64,000 nucleotides of DNA from Alteromonas macleodii (GCF_903772925.1 NZ_LR812090.1:3432599-3496598); one strand, 5' to 3'. Positions 10,174-20,512 are shown, numbered from the stretch's first letter. The notes: generated from the letters alone by a model not told the origin. Translations and numbers: made by a program.

Positions 10174-11702
10174 GATGTAACCACCACAGCGCGGTCGTTC
10201 TGACTATATAGATTATGTAGGTCGTGTACATCTTGTTTAAACACGTCACCGCGATGCATATAGTTCTTAAACATATCTAAACTTGCACACGCAGGCGAAA
10301 GCAATACCACATCACCAGACGCTGCTAGCCTTGTTGCCGCTTTTACGGCGTCTTTCATGGTTGCCACACGCGTTGTATGCGCAAAACTCTTTTCAAACAG
10401 GTGTGCATCTTTGCCCAAAGCAAACACGTGCGATACATATTTAGTTAGATAAGGATTCAGGCTGGCTATGTCTGCACCTTTAGCGTCACCACCTGCAATA
10501 AGAATGAGCTTCCCCTGTATAGTCGGGGCTAACCCTTCAAGGGCCGCAACCGTGGCGCCAATGTTGGTTGCTTTGGAGTCGTCGATATAGCGGATGTCGT
10601 TTACACGGGCTATTTCCACACACCGATGTGGTGCAGATTTAAAACTGTGTAGATGTTTAACCGCGAGCGCTGGCGAGACACCTAGCTGTTGGCATATGCC
10701 TAATGCAGCCATGATGTTAAGCACATTATGCATGCCCGCTAAATGAATATCGCTAAGGGCAATAAGCTTTTCACCGTTAAACGTGATGTGTAGTCTTTGT
10801 TCATCACTGACCGTACTACCGTCACCGTCAAAAGCCGCAATCGCAAACCCATTGGTCGACTCTCCCAGTCCGTATTCAATGATATTTATTGACGCTAGCG
10901 ACTCTTCATTAGACGCGGCATTAGATACGCCATCAGATACTGCATTTGATACAGCAATCCCCTTAGCATCGGTAATAAGCTGCTCGTAAGGTGCTACAAA
11001 CTCGCCATCTCGCCACACAACTGCAGATTTCGCATTATCAAAAATGCGATGCTTGGCATCGATATAGGCTTCAAGGGTACCGTGACGGTCTAGGTGGTCA
11101 TCGGAAATATTAAGCACAGTAGCAGCTTCAAGCACCAGGCTAGACGTTGTTTCAAGTTGAAAACTTGATAGCTCCATCACCACTACGTCTGCATCACTTT
11201 GAAGCGCTTCAAGCACAGGGCGACCTACGTTACCCGCTTCAATACTTTTTACGCCGCAGTTTTTGAGCAGATGGTTCACTAATAAAGTAACCGTGGTTTT
11301 ACCGTTAGAGCCGGTTATACCTACTACGCGCTTAGCTGGCGTAGCACTACTCGTGGATGCATTTAAACGGGCGAACAATTCCACGTCGCCGATCACCTCA
11401 ACACCACACTTTTGCGCTAAAACCACTTGTTCAATATTCAAAGCAAGACCCGGACTTAACACCAAAGTGTCTACACCATCAAAGTAATCTTCGCTTAGTG
11501 CATTGCAAGTGACCTTCTCTGCCATAAAAGCTTGCATGCCAGAGTCGAGATCACCATCAAGACCAGTAGGTGCATTAAAATTAGCACGTGTATCAAACGC
11601 TTTAACCGTTGCTTTTTGTTGCAACAAAAAGCGCACGCAAGCCTGACCTGTAACACCTAGGCCACCGACTACATAACTATGCTCACGTACGTTATACGAC
11701 AT
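10170..11702 (-). CDS. murD: UDP-N-acetylmuramoyl-L-alanine--D-glutamate ligase MurD
   Basis: MurD adds D-Glu to UDP-MurNAc-L-Ala. The N-terminal [17 protein letters not shown], the ATP loop [11 protein letters not shown], the metal and substrate segments [11 protein letters not shown] and [10 protein letters not shown], and [15 protein letters not shown] identify it. At 510 residues it is about 70 longer than E. coli MurD (438). Much of the extra length is a low-complexity stretch, [16 protein letters not shown], at about residues 249-264, in the middle domain, encoded by a 12-bp tandem repeat. The frame stays open and motifs on both sides are intact. It overlaps ftsW by 4 bp and follows mraY by 21 bp. 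Confidence 0.95.
   Translation of the reverse strand: MSYNVREHSYVVGGLGVTGQACVRFLLQQKATVKAFDTRANFNAPTGLDGDLDSGMQAFMAEKVTCNALSEDYFDGVDTLVLSPGLALNIEQVVLAQKCGVEVIGDVELFARLNASTSSATPAKRVVGITGSNGKTTVTLLVNHLLKNCGVKSIEAGNVGRPVLEALQSDADVVVMELSSFQLETTSSLVLEAATVLNISDDHLDRHGTLEAYIDAKHRIFDNAKSAVVWRDGEFVAPYEQLITDAKGIAVSNAVSDGVSNAASNEESLASINIIEYGLGESTNGFAIAAFDGDGSTVSDEQRLHITFNGEKLIALSDIHLAGMHNVLNIMAALGICQQLGVSPALAVKHLHSFKSAPHRCVEIARVNDIRYIDDSKATNIGATVAALEGLAPTIQGKLILIAGGDAKGADIASLNPYLTKYVSHVFALGKDAHLFEKSFAHTTRVATMKDAVKAATRLAASGDVVLLSPACASLDMFKNYMHRGDVFKQDVHDLHNLYSQNDRAVVVTS
10909..10956. repeat. 12-bp coding tandem repeat inside murD
   Basis: Four consecutive 12-base units (TTAGACGCGGCA, TTAGATACGCCA, TCAGATACTGCA, TTTGATACAGCA on the plus strand) encode four four-residue units of the type AVSN in MurD. 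Unit length is a multiple of three, so changes in copy number keep the frame. Confidence 0.85.
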
Positions 11703-11723
11703 TAATGCTTATCTCTTTACCGC

Positions 11724-12806
11724 TTATCTAAGTTTGAGGGTAGCAAGACCCACCAACACCAAAATGATTGAAATGATCCAAAAACGCACTATTACGCGCG
11801 GCTCTGGCCAGCCCTTCAATTCATAGTGATGGTGAATAGGCGCCATACGAAAAATACGCTGGCCACGCAATTTGTAAGAGCCTACCTGAAGGATGACCGA
11901 CAGGGTTTCCATAACAAAAACACCACCCATGATGATTAACACGAGTTCTTGGCGCACTAATACAGCTAACACACCTAATGTGCCGCCTAACGCTAATGAA
12001 CCAACGTCACCCATAAATACTTGTGCCGGATACGTGTTAAACCATAAAAAGCCTAAGCCAGCCCCGACCATGGCGGTGCACACAATCACCAGTTCGCTGG
12101 TGAGTGGAATATGAGGAATATTCAGGTATTCGGCAAAGTTCGCATTACCTGTCACATAGGCAAAAATGGCAAATGCGCCCGCCACTAAAATAGTGGGCAC
12201 AATGGCAAGTCCATCCAGGCCATCGGTAAGGTTCACCGCGTTACTTGTACCTACAATGGCAAAGTAGGTAATAATGATGAAGAATGCACCTAACTGCGGG
12301 AACACTTCTTTGAAGAAAGGCACCAGTAGTGAGGTTTCAGCGCTTATTGTTGCGCTGCTGTATAAATAGAATGCAACGCCTAATGCAACTACCGATTGCC
12401 AGAAATACTTCCAGCGCGCAATAAGCCCTTTCGAGTCTTTGCGGATTACTTTTCTATAATCGTCAACAAATCCGATAATACCGTAGGCCACAACCACGGT
12501 TAAGGTTACCAATACATAACGGTTAGTCAGGTCAGCCCAAAGCAGACCGCTTACCACAATTGCTGCGAGTATAAGTAACCCGCCCATAGTGGGTGTGCCT
12601 GATTTTGATAAATGGCTTTGCGGGCCATCATCACGTACAGTTTGACCAATTTGCATACGCTGCAAATAACGAATCATCTTAGGGCCAATAAGAATGGCAA
12701 TAAGTAACGCAGTCAGCGTGCTTAAAATTGCGCGAAGGGTAAGGTATGAAAATACGTTAAACCCTGAATCGAATTGTGTCAGCCAGTCGGCTAGCCAAAT
12801 TAACAT
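11724..12806 (-). CDS. mraY: Phospho-MurNAc-pentapeptide transferase MraY
   Basis: MraY transfers phospho-MurNAc-pentapeptide to undecaprenyl phosphate, making lipid I. The 360-residue length equals that of E. coli. About ten membrane helices are visible, with the cytoplasmic motifs [15 protein letters not shown] (Asp-Asp pair), [13 protein letters not shown] and the HHH loop [16 protein letters not shown]. It overlaps murF by 7 bp. No oddity. Confidence 0.97.
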   Translation of the reverse strand: MLIWLADWLTQFDSGFNVFSYLTLRAILSTLTALLIAILIGPKMIRYLQRMQIGQTVRDDGPQSHLSKSGTPTMGGLLILAAIVVSGLLWADLTNRYVLVTLTVVVAYGIIGFVDDYRKVIRKDSKGLIARWKYFWQSVVALGVAFYLYSSATISAETSLLVPFFKEVFPQLGAFFIIITYFAIVGTSNAVNLTDGLDGLAIVPTILVAGAFAIFAYVTGNANFAEYLNIPHIPLTSELVIVCTAMVGAGLGFLWFNTYPAQVFMGDVGSLALGGTLGVLAVLVRQELVLIIMGGVFVMETLSVILQVGSYKLRGQRIFRMAPIHHHYELKGWPEPRVIVRFWIISIILVLVGLATLKLR

Positions 12807-14209
12807 GCTATTCGCTCCCGACGGCTATCGTGCTTTCCCAGCGCAGAGGCCTCTACCGCCTCTACCACGCGTTCCATTTTTGAACTGCGTGAACCTTTAA
12901 CTAAAATTGAAATATCGCGCTGCTGCACTAACAAATCACTCTCCATTGCGGCCAACAAACTTTCAACATCGCTGAAATGACCACCGTTTTCATTAAATAC
13001 AGCACTCGCTGATTGACTCAAAACACCCATGGTATACAGGTAATTAATTCCTTTTTGTTTAGCGTATTCCCCCACTTGCTCGTGGTAAAAACGCGCTTTT
13101 TCGCCCAGCTCTTTCATGTCGCCCAGCACAAGAACGCGGATGCCTGAAAAGCTACTTAGCGTATCAATTGCTGCATTTACAGACGCCACGTTGGCGTTGT
13201 AGGTATCATCTAAAAGGCGAACCTGTTCGGTAAGTTGTTTCACATTGAGACGCCCACTAACCTGTTGCATTGCTAACAAGCCGTCGCGTACATTTTCTAA
13301 TGTGGCGCCAACTTGTAGCGTTAATGCCGCAGCGACAAGGGCATTCCCCACGTTGTGAACGCCAGGAATAGTAAGCTGAATAGACATATCTCCTTGCGGG
13401 CAAACCAAGTGGAATGCGGCGCATCCATCTAATCCAATGGTGATATCCTCTGCTCTAAAATCAGCATCGTTTTTCTGCTGGGGCGAGAACGTTAGCGTTT
13501 TGGTCTGTTTAAGTTTGCCTTGCCAAAATTCAGAAAACTGGCTATCAACATTGACTACCGCCACGCCGTCACTGTCTAAGCCTTTAAAAATTTCACTTTT
13601 GGCGCGCGCCACACCTAGCAAACTTCCAAAGCCTTCTAGATGAGAAGCGGCGGCGTTTACGATAGTGGCGACATCTGGCTTAACCAAATTCGTGGTATAG
13701 GCAATTTCACCAATGTGATTTGCGCCTAGTTCCATTACCGCGTATTCATGCTGAGGTTCAAGACGTAGAAGGGTTAGCGGCACACCGATATCATTATTGA
13801 AGTTACCGTTTGTGGCTAATACATTGCCTCTTCGCTCCAAAATAGCGGCACACATTTCCTTTACGGTGGTTTTACCGCTGCTTCCGGTAATCGCAATCGT
13901 CTTTGGCGCCACATAAGCTTTTACGGCAGCACCTAACAGACCAAGCGCTTCTTTGGTATCTTCAACCATGATGACAGGTAACGAGGTCACTACGTCTTCA
14001 CTGGCGATAACCGCGCTTGCTCCGGCTTTTTCTGCCGTTGAGATAAAGTCGTGGCCGTTAAAATTCGGGCCTTTCAAGGCTAGATACACTGCACCATCTT
14101 CAAGGGTGCGGGTATCGGTACTTACCGCCGACACTTCAATGTCAGCAGCACCTTTTAATAATTTTCCGTTAACCTTTTCGGCTATCCATGACAGCGTTGT
14201 TGTTATCAT
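12800..14209 (-). CDS. murF: UDP-MurNAc-tripeptide--D-Ala-D-Ala ligase MurF
   Basis: MurF attaches the D-Ala-D-Ala dipeptide from DdlB to the tripeptide precursor. Visible motifs are the N-terminal [24 protein letters not shown], whose core is DTR...GxxFDGH-like, the ATP loop [13 protein letters not shown], the segment [17 protein letters not shown] and [13 protein letters not shown]. Length 469 is slightly above the E. coli protein (452). The start overlaps the murE stop by 4 bp. Confidence 0.95.
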   Translation of the reverse strand: MITTTLSWIAEKVNGKLLKGAADIEVSAVSTDTRTLEDGAVYLALKGPNFNGHDFISTAEKAGASAVIASEDVVTSLPVIMVEDTKEALGLLGAAVKAYVAPKTIAITGSSGKTTVKEMCAAILERRGNVLATNGNFNNDIGVPLTLLRLEPQHEYAVMELGANHIGEIAYTTNLVKPDVATIVNAAASHLEGFGSLLGVARAKSEIFKGLDSDGVAVVNVDSQFSEFWQGKLKQTKTLTFSPQQKNDADFRAEDITIGLDGCAAFHLVCPQGDMSIQLTIPGVHNVGNALVAAALTLQVGATLENVRDGLLAMQQVSGRLNVKQLTEQVRLLDDTYNANVASVNAAIDTLSSFSGIRVLVLGDMKELGEKARFYHEQVGEYAKQKGINYLYTMGVLSQSASAVFNENGGHFSDVESLLAAMESDLLVQQRDISILVKGSRSSKMERVVEAVEASALGKHDSRRERIAC

Positions 14210-15771
14210 TTGCTGTACTCCTGTTGCAGTCGCGCCACAACTGCACGTTCGTTATAGTTAGTCTTTTTGTCACCGATAATTTGGTAATCTTCATGGCCTT
14301 TTCCGGCCACAATGATGATGTCGCTTTCATGCCCATGCTCGAGGCAGTGGCGAATAGCTTGCTCGCGATCGGGGATAGACACTGCCAGCTCAGAGTTTTT
14401 TAAGCCCGCAATGATATCCTTAGCAATAGACTCAGGGCTTTCGCTTCTGCTGTTGTCCGTGGTGATCACAATAGCGTCAGCGCCTGACTCAGCAGCCTGG
14501 CCCATTAGTGGTCGCTTACCTTTATCACGGTCGCCACCACAACCAAACACACACCATACTTTGCCCGTTGTATGGAATTTGGCGCTTAGTAGCACTTTTT
14601 CTAGTGCATCTGGCGTGTGCGCGTAGTCCACCACTAGGTTCGCCGCACCCGTTACAGGGAAAACTTCCATTCGGCCAGGCACGGGCGTTAGCGCATTAAC
14701 CGCATTAACCACTTCATCAAAACGCTCACCTTCAGCTAATAAAGTACCTATAGCACTTAGTACGTTGCTAATATTGAACTTTCCAAATAGTGGCAATGAA
14801 ATAGCTGCGCTTCCCCACGAACTTATCAGCTCAAAGCTACATCCACCTGCATGATAAGAAGCATTTGTGGCGAAACAATGGCGACTTTGTGGATTGTTAT
14901 GTTTGCGTAAGAACTCACTTTCACCGCTCCCATCCAGACCACTTTCATCTATACCTGTCCAGACGCGTGTAATCGTCTTATCTGCTGCACCATCCCACTT
15001 CTTACTTTCATCGTCGTTAGCGTTTAATACTACAACTTTCAAACCCGGCTGTTGAAGTAGCAAGCGCTTGGCTCTGCCATAGTCTTCCATTGTGCCGTGA
15101 TAATCTAAGTGGTCACGAGTAAGGTTGGTGAAAACAGCGATATCGGTTTTTACTGTACCAAGACGTCCTTGAACCAATGCGTGAGAACTTGCTTCAAAGG
15201 CCGTATGGCGCACTTCGCTTTGCACAAAGTCTGCCAATAAATATTGCATACGTATGGCATCGGGGGTTGTGTTTGCCGCTGGCGTGTTAGACCACTGGGT
15301 TTCGTCGCCTTCAAACACACTACTCCCCAAGGTTCCTATGCTTGCGCTACGTGTGCCCAAAGCATCTTTCAACTGGGTAAGCAATTGAACTGTTGAGGTT
15401 TTTCCGTTTGTTCCTGTTACCGCTACCGTGGTCATTTTCTGGGCTGGGTAGTCATAAAATGCAGCAGCTAATGCAGAAAGCATTTGCGGTAGTTCATATA
15501 GCGAAATGATGACGCTGTGGTCGCGCATTTCCATTTGACCATGGGCACTACTGTCTTCAGTTTGCGCCAGAATTACACGGGCCCCTAAACTTATTGCCTG
15601 CGGTATAAATTCGCGACCATCACGTTCATGCCCTTTAACTGCAACAAACGCTAAGCGAGTATTCACTTCACGGCTATCCAACGTCAAACCTTCAATGCGA
15701 ATATCGGGGGCATCTATTCCAAATTTTGCTAACAAGGCTTTAATACTTTGAATAAAGGCACTAACTACCAC
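14206..15771 (-). CDS. murE: UDP-MurNAc-L-Ala-D-Glu--meso-diaminopimelate ligase MurE
   Basis: MurE adds the third stem residue. The ATP loop GTNGKTST (residues 120-127), DHLDYHGTMEDY and DYAHTPDALEKVL are clear. In the amino-acid-recognition loop the usual DNPR of meso-diaminopimelate enzymes reads DNSR at 439-442, followed by SESP; Asn440 and Arg442, which contact the substrate in known structures, are kept. Meso-diaminopimelate is still the expected substrate in this group. The last 11 bases of ftsI overlap its start. Length 521 is a little above E. coli (495), partly from an Asp/Ser/Gly-rich insertion near 270-300. Confidence 0.94.
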   Translation of the reverse strand: MVVSAFIQSIKALLAKFGIDAPDIRIEGLTLDSREVNTRLAFVAVKGHERDGREFIPQAISLGARVILAQTEDSSAHGQMEMRDHSVIISLYELPQMLSALAAAFYDYPAQKMTTVAVTGTNGKTSTVQLLTQLKDALGTRSASIGTLGSSVFEGDETQWSNTPAANTTPDAIRMQYLLADFVQSEVRHTAFEASSHALVQGRLGTVKTDIAVFTNLTRDHLDYHGTMEDYGRAKRLLLQQPGLKVVVLNANDDESKKWDGAADKTITRVWTGIDESGLDGSGESEFLRKHNNPQSRHCFATNASYHAGGCSFELISSWGSAAISLPLFGKFNISNVLSAIGTLLAEGERFDEVVNAVNALTPVPGRMEVFPVTGAANLVVDYAHTPDALEKVLLSAKFHTTGKVWCVFGCGGDRDKGKRPLMGQAAESGADAIVITTDNSRSESPESIAKDIIAGLKNSELAVSIPDREQAIRHCLEHGHESDIIIVAGKGHEDYQIIGDKKTNYNERAVVARLQQEYSK

Positions 15772-17536
15772 TTTGACCTCCCATCAATAAGCGACTTGAA
15801 GTAACCTGCTTGTCATCTGGCGTCACGTTAAGCATATGCAGTGCACCACCCATAATTGACGAAAATACAGGTGCTGCGGTATCACCTGCGTGATACAAAT
15901 CGCCGCCGGGTTCATTGATCAGCACGATAGTTACTAGCCTTGGGTCAGATACTGGTGCAATACCGGCGAAAATGTTCACGTACTCTTCCCCGTACCCGCC
16001 AGCTACCGCTTTGCGGCTTGTCCCTGTTTTACCTGCTACGCGATAACCTGGAACTGCAGCTTTGGTTGCCGTGCCGCCCCGCTGGGTTACGCTTTCCATC
16101 ATTTGAACAATGGCTTTTGCGTTTTCTTCGCTGATCACACGCTCTGATTGAGCTTGCCACGACGGTTGTTCCGGTGACTTGATGATATTAAGTGGTGTTT
16201 TTATACCGCCGTTTGCCAACGTTGCGTAAAGACGCCCTAGCTGTGCTGTAGTCACAGAAATGCCGTACCCAAATGACAGTGTGGCTAACTCAAATTCAGA
16301 CCAGCGGCTACGCTCATGGAAAATACCACTGCTTTCGCCCGCCATGTTAAGCCCAGTATCACTCATAAGGCCCATGTTGTAGTAGGTATCAAGCAAAAAC
16401 TGTTTAGGAACAGACAACGCCAGTTTCGATGTGCCCATGTTCGAGGAATGCTGAATAATTTCTTCTAGCGTTAGCTCGCCATAGTTGCGTGAGTCTTTTA
16501 CTAAACTGCCGCCCAAACGCATCCAACCCGGGTGGGTATTTACTGAATCTTCAGGCTCAACTTCACCAAATTCTAATGCAGTAAGCACGGCCAGAGGCTT
16601 CAGTGCTGAGCCCGGCTCAAATGCGTCGGTAATAACACGGTTACGCATTCTGTGCGCAGACAATTTGCTTCTGTCGTTCGGGTTAAAGGAAGGTGCATTA
16701 ACCATTGCCAATACGTCGCCGGTTTTTACATCAATAACAATGGCTGAAGCCGAACTTGATTGATAATAAATCATGGCTTCTTTAATTTCTTTGTAGGCTA
16801 GAGCCTGAATACGCTGGTCGATTGTCAGCTGCAGGTCACCTGCTTTTTCACCCGTCTTAGTCTCTAAAATTTCAACCTGGCGGCCTTTGGCATCGCGGCG
16901 TATTTTACGAGAGCCAGGGGTGCCCGTTAGCCACTCGTTATACATGCGCTCTAAGCCTTCAACACCGGTGTCATCCACATCGGTAACGCCAATTAACTGC
17001 GCTGAAACTTCACCCGTAGGATAGTAGCGTCGGCTTTCGCGACGAAGATAGATACCTGGGATATCAAGCTTATCAACGTATTCTGCCATGGCGGGCGACA
17101 CCTGGCGCTGCAAATAAACAAAACGGCGTTTGGGGTTAGCCACTTTTTCTTTCAGTTCATTTACGTCTTGGCGCAGAACATCCGCTAGCGCTTCCCAGCG
17201 GCGTTCTTCCTCGAAGCCATTGTTTTCATGAATAATCTTAGGGTCTGCGTAAATGGCGCGAACTGGCACGCTTACCGCCAGTTCAACACCGTTTCTGTCG
17301 GTGATAAGCCCGCGATAGGTCGGCATATCTCGTGTTCTAAGCGTGCGGTTGTCACCCTGTTGAATCAATTCGTCAGGTTCAATAACTTGAATGTAAGCAG
17401 CCCTTGCGGCTAACACACCGAAAACCAGCATAATTACCACAAGTACAACAACAAAACGCCAGTGCACCAGGCTTGGCGTTACATTTTGTTTTGCGCCTGT
17501 CTTTTTGCGCTTACGAGAAAGTGCAGATGTACTCAT
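15761..17536 (-). CDS. ftsI: Septal transpeptidase FtsI (PBP3)
   Basis: FtsI crosslinks septal peptidoglycan with FtsW. It has one N-terminal membrane helix (about 28-47), the dimerisation/pedestal module (about 70-230) and the transpeptidase domain. All three active-site motifs are present: SALK at 310-313, SSN in IQHSSNMGTSKL, and KTGT in YRVAGKTGTSRKA. The length of 591 residues matches E. coli FtsI (588). It overlaps ftsL by 4 bp and murE by 11 bp. Confidence 0.96.
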   Translation of the reverse strand: MSTSALSRKRKKTGAKQNVTPSLVHWRFVVVLVVIMLVFGVLAARAAYIQVIEPDELIQQGDNRTLRTRDMPTYRGLITDRNGVELAVSVPVRAIYADPKIIHENNGFEEERRWEALADVLRQDVNELKEKVANPKRRFVYLQRQVSPAMAEYVDKLDIPGIYLRRESRRYYPTGEVSAQLIGVTDVDDTGVEGLERMYNEWLTGTPGSRKIRRDAKGRQVEILETKTGEKAGDLQLTIDQRIQALAYKEIKEAMIYYQSSSASAIVIDVKTGDVLAMVNAPSFNPNDRSKLSAHRMRNRVITDAFEPGSALKPLAVLTALEFGEVEPEDSVNTHPGWMRLGGSLVKDSRNYGELTLEEIIQHSSNMGTSKLALSVPKQFLLDTYYNMGLMSDTGLNMAGESSGIFHERSRWSEFELATLSFGYGISVTTAQLGRLYATLANGGIKTPLNIIKSPEQPSWQAQSERVISEENAKAIVQMMESVTQRGGTATKAAVPGYRVAGKTGTSRKAVAGGYGEEYVNIFAGIAPVSDPRLVTIVLINEPGGDLYHAGDTAAPVFSSIMGGALHMLNVTPDDKQVTSSRLLMGGQSGS

Positions 17537-17868
17537 TTTAGCCTCACCACTACTTCATCGTCTGCCGTGGCACGGTACATTTCTAACTGCTTTTCAACCA
17601 GGTTTTCTATGCGATTGTGCTCAGTTAACGCCCGTTGTTCGAGCACGAGGTTACGCCACTCAACATCAAGCTCGTCTTTCTCTTGCATTAGGTCTTCAAG
17701 GGCAATCACTTGCTGCCTATTGTGATGACTACTAAGGGTCACAGCCATAGCACTTGTGATAACCATTAAATACAACAAAACCCGCAACTTGTTGCGGGTC
17801 AAATCTGAAACAATAATGAGCAGTAATTTGAAATTAGTGCTGGCCTTGTCTGGTATGGCTTTGGTCAT
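17533..17868 (-). CDS. ftsL: Cell division protein FtsL
   Basis: FtsL is a small bitopic protein that forms the FtsQLB complex. The 111-residue product has a cytoplasmic tail, one membrane helix (about 30-47) and a heptad-patterned periplasmic coiled coil (about 55-100) rich in Glu, Leu and Gln. Identity rests on size, topology and position between rsmH and ftsI, with 4-bp overlaps on both sides. The early coding region contains a strong inverted repeat followed by T-rich sequence, entered separately. Confidence 0.9.
   Translation of the reverse strand: MTKAIPDKASTNFKLLLIIVSDLTRNKLRVLLYLMVITSAMAVTLSSHHNRQQVIALEDLMQEKDELDVEWRNLVLEQRALTEHNRIENLVEKQLEMYRATADDEVVVRLK
17771..17799 (-). promoter_or_regulatory. 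Terminator-like hairpin inside ftsL coding region
   Basis: On the minus strand ACCCGCAAC-AA-GTTGCGGGT is a 9-bp perfect inverted repeat (realistically an 8-bp stem with a CAAG loop), followed directly by TTTGTTGTA. It lies in codons for TRNKLR of FtsL, just before the membrane helix. It has the shape of an intrinsic terminator or attenuator; its function is inferred. Confidence 0.5.
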
Positions 17869-18806
17869 AACTTTTCTGCCACACGTAATACCGAACTGCG
17901 GGAGCGAACGTTGTTCGCAATCTCCTGTTCTGAAGGTTTTATTGCTTTACCCAGCGCTTTAAGCACTTTATCTGCATCTATTTCAGCTTGGGTTATCGGT
18001 AAATTGTGCGGTACAACTTTCCCTTTACTTTGATCCTTAATAAAACGCTTTACTAAGCGGTCTTCTAACGAGTGAAATGAAATAACGGCTAATCGACCTT
18101 CTTTTGCTAACACTTGTGTGGCAGCTTTAAGACCCACGCGAAGTTGCTCTAACTCAGCATTGATATAAATGCGGATACCTTGGAATGCGCGGGTTGCAGG
18201 GTGTTTGAATTTGTCTTTTACAGGTACGGCTTCATCGATGATTTTGGCAAGCTGTGCAGTACGCGTAATAGGTGTATCTTTACGTGTGTTAACAATAGCG
18301 TGAGCAATGCGCTTGCCGAACTTTTCTTCGCCAAACTCTTTAATGACCTGTGTAATGTCTTGCTCTTCTGCACTAGCCAGCCAATCAGCAGCACTTTGAC
18401 CGCGAGACGTGTCCATGCGCATATCCAGCGGGCCGTCGCGCAGGAAGCTAAAACCCCGTTCAGCATCGTCAAGTTGAGGTGAAGATACGCCTAAGTCCAT
18501 AAGCACACCGTCAATCTTGCCAGTTAACCCTAGCGCTTCGATTTCTTCTGCCATATCTCCAAACGGTGAGTGGATAATGCTAAAGCGCTTGTCATCGGCA
18601 AAGCGTTCAGCCGCTTTAATCGCTTGTGGGTCACGGTCAAAGGCGATAAGACGCCCGGTTTCACCTAGAGCCTTTAAAATATGTGCTGAATGCCCACCAC
18701 GTCCAAACGTAGCATCGATATAAATGCCGTCAGGTTTAATCGCCAGCGCTTCAATGCATTCGTCAAGCAATACTGAAATATGTTTAAATTCGCTAGACTG
18801 CGTCAT
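17865..18806 (-). CDS. rsmH: 16S rRNA m4C1402 methyltransferase RsmH
   Basis: RsmH (MraW) methylates N4 of C1402 in 16S rRNA using S-adenosylmethionine. The 313-residue length equals that of E. coli. Recognisable are [13 protein letters not shown] at the start, the SAM-binding [38 protein letters not shown] and the C-terminal [15 protein letters not shown]. It overlaps mraZ and ftsL by 4 bp each, the standard order of the cluster. Confidence 0.97.
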   Translation of the reverse strand: MTQSSEFKHISVLLDECIEALAIKPDGIYIDATFGRGGHSAHILKALGETGRLIAFDRDPQAIKAAERFADDKRFSIIHSPFGDMAEEIEALGLTGKIDGVLMDLGVSSPQLDDAERGFSFLRDGPLDMRMDTSRGQSAADWLASAEEQDITQVIKEFGEEKFGKRIAHAIVNTRKDTPITRTAQLAKIIDEAVPVKDKFKHPATRAFQGIRIYINAELEQLRVGLKAATQVLAKEGRLAVISFHSLEDRLVKRFIKDQSKGKVVPHNLPITQAEIDADKVLKALGKAIKPSEQEIANNVRSRSSVLRVAEKL

Positions 18807-19261
18807 AGAGAAAAGTCCTGTAATCGTTCGGTAAGTTCAAATTCGCCTTTGCGTTCGGTGTCTATATCAGCTTCAACTTGTTGTGCCCAGATATCGGCAT
18901 CCCAAATTTCGAATTTGTTTAACTGACCAACTAACATGACTTCTTTTGAGAGTTTTGCGAAACTTCGCAGTGGAGTAGGAATAAGAATACGTCCGCTTTT
19001 ATCCATCTCACCTTCTGAAGCATAACCTAGTAGCAATCGCTGCAAGCGACGCTCGGCTGGGATCATGCTTGAAAGTTTAGAGAGTTTTAGCTCGATCTCT
19101 TCCCATTCGGGAAGTGGGTAAAGTAGCAAACAACTTTGTTGTGTATCGACTGTGCAGACCAGTTGTCCCTGACAATCATCCAGCAGCGACTGACGATACT
19201 TCGTCGGTATAGCCAGTCTGCCTTTTGTATCCAGATTGATTGCGTTAGCGCCGCGGAACAT
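18803..19261 (-). CDS. mraZ: Transcriptional regulator MraZ
   Basis: MraZ is a DNA-binding regulator of the division cluster with two AbrB/SpoVT-type swapped-hairpin halves. The 152-residue product begins [19 protein letters not shown], with the DxKGR motif, and the second half has DKSGRILIP; both are the family signature. It is the first gene of the cluster and three GTGG boxes 10 bp apart lie about 75-100 bp upstream, fitting autorepression as in E. coli. Confidence 0.96.
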   Translation of the reverse strand: MFRGANAINLDTKGRLAIPTKYRQSLLDDCQGQLVCTVDTQQSCLLLYPLPEWEEIELKLSKLSSMIPAERRLQRLLLGYASEGEMDKSGRILIPTPLRSFAKLSKEVMLVGQLNKFEIWDADIWAQQVEADIDTERKGEFELTERLQDFSL

Positions 19262-19337
19262 TCCCCTAGCCTTTTATTATTTGCTCTTGGTTTTCTTGTT
19301 TTTTGAGTACTAATCTGCAAAGTGATGATGATTTGAT

Positions 19338-19361
19338 CCACAATTCGCCACATTTACCCAC
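19338..19361 (-). promoter_or_regulatory. MraZ operator: three GTGG boxes at 10-bp spacing
   Basis: On the minus strand GTGGGTAAAT, GTGGCGAATT and GTGGATC follow each other with the GTGG exactly 10 bases apart (starts at 19361, 19351, 19341). MraZ is known to bind direct TGGG/GTGG repeats of this spacing. The boxes lie just downstream of the predicted -10 box, so bound MraZ would cover the transcription start. Confidence 0.8.
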
Positions 19362-19369
19362 TGAGATAC

Positions 19370-19399
19370 AGTTTAGGTACCAATGATCCCCACTGTCAA
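19370..19399 (-). promoter_or_regulatory. dcw cluster promoter (Pmra)
   Basis: On the minus strand TTGACA (19399-19394), 18 bases, then TAAACT (19375-19370). A further GTGGGG box lies in the spacer. The promoter is directly upstream of the MraZ boxes and about 110 bp from mraZ. The rest of the 19262-19687 gap shows nothing but the porin-gene terminator. Confidence 0.7.
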
Positions 19400-19607
19400 G
19401 TAGAAAAAAGGCGTGAAAGCCGCATAAACACTGGGTTAAAACTGGTTAGATATACAGTGTTTTGAGGAAGTGTATGATTAGGCGCGTAAAAAAGATTAAA
19501 AAATATTCAGGTGGGTAAAATTAAACTTAAAATTTATCGATGAATGGCTGTTTTTATCTAAATTGAATGCGTTGCTTAACATAAAAGCAACCTCTAGGAA
19601 TAAATGC

Positions 19608-19644
19608 AAAAAAAATGAACTACCAACCGAAGTTGATAGTTCAT
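19608..19644 (-). terminator. Intrinsic terminator with UUCG loop after the barrel-protein gene
   Basis: On the minus strand ATGAACTATCAAC-TTCG-GTTGGTAGTTCAT forms a 13-bp stem (one G-T pair) capped by a stable UUCG tetraloop and followed by eight T. It is 44 bases past the stop of the gene at 19688. Confidence 0.9.
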
Positions 19645-19687
19645 TGTTAATAATTACTGGCTATCAATAGTTGATGGCTACACTACT

Positions 19688-20512
19688 TTAAAAACGGTAA
19701 GAAGCTGTGAGCGATGCTACGTCGCTTTCGATATCGCTATCAATGTCTGTTTCATAGCTTGCTGCTACTGAGAAGTGCTCATTCACCCAGTAATCTAAAG
19801 CCACCCCTACAGTTTTTAAGTTGTCAAAGCCGTCTGGCGCATTGGTGTAGCTATAGCTGCCTTGAATACTTAGGCCTGGGCTAAAGAAGTAACGCGCACT
19901 TCCAGATAATACATCAACATCATCGGCAATGTATTGGGCGGCGAAGTCCCAACCGGTTCCCCCGTTACCTACTGTTGTGTAGCGTGTGAAGACAAGAGGT
20001 GAAGTTTCATTCTCGCTTTCGCTGTAGCTATCTGTACCGTCATTAATATCGTAGCTAGCGCGCTGATAAATTACCCCTGCGCCTATTTGCCATTGGCGTG
20101 ATAAGTTAAACCCTACTTTTAAATCGATATTGGTGTAATCTTCATCACCAAAGTCGTCATCAAATTTACTGTGGGCGCCTTCGATGGCTAGCATCCACGT
20201 ATCGTCGAAATAGAAAGTTGTACCTAAGTTAAACACGTCGATACCGTCTAAATTAGCGTACCCACCAGACAGACTTGATACGCGCTGTAAATAAGGATTA
20301 ATAAGGTAAGCGCCGCTATTGCTACTCACCTCATCAAGGTAGCGCACATATCTAGCACCGTAGAGGTTGTCATCTACCCCTTCAAGATCGACCGCGGTTA
20401 CTTGTACTTCGTTTTGTGTAGCTGCATGTGCCGCTGAGACTGAAAATACTGAAGCCGTAATAAGTGAAAGTGAGGTTAGCGTTGTTGAAAGTTTATTAGA
20501 TTTGATGTTCAT
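19688..20512 (-). CDS. Putative porin / small outer-membrane beta-barrel protein
   Basis: The 274-residue product has a clear signal peptide ending near ...VSAAHA-ATQNE (cleavage about residue 30). The mature part is acidic, has alternating polar and aromatic residues, many short Asp/Gly turns and ends in YRF, the aromatic C-terminal signature of outer-membrane barrels. It resembles small putative porins of marine gammaproteobacteria, but no specific solute can be named. It is a single gene with its own strong terminator. Membership of a defined family is uncertain. Confidence 0.75.
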   Translation of the reverse strand: MNIKSNKLSTTLTSLSLITASVFSVSAAHAATQNEVQVTAVDLEGVDDNLYGARYVRYLDEVSSNSGAYLINPYLQRVSSLSGGYANLDGIDVFNLGTTFYFDDTWMLAIEGAHSKFDDDFGDEDYTNIDLKVGFNLSRQWQIGAGVIYQRASYDINDGTDSYSESENETSPLVFTRYTTVGNGGTGWDFAAQYIADDVDVLSGSARYFFSPGLSIQGSYSYTNAPDGFDNLKTVGVALDYWVNEHFSVAASYETDIDSDIESDVASLTASYRF

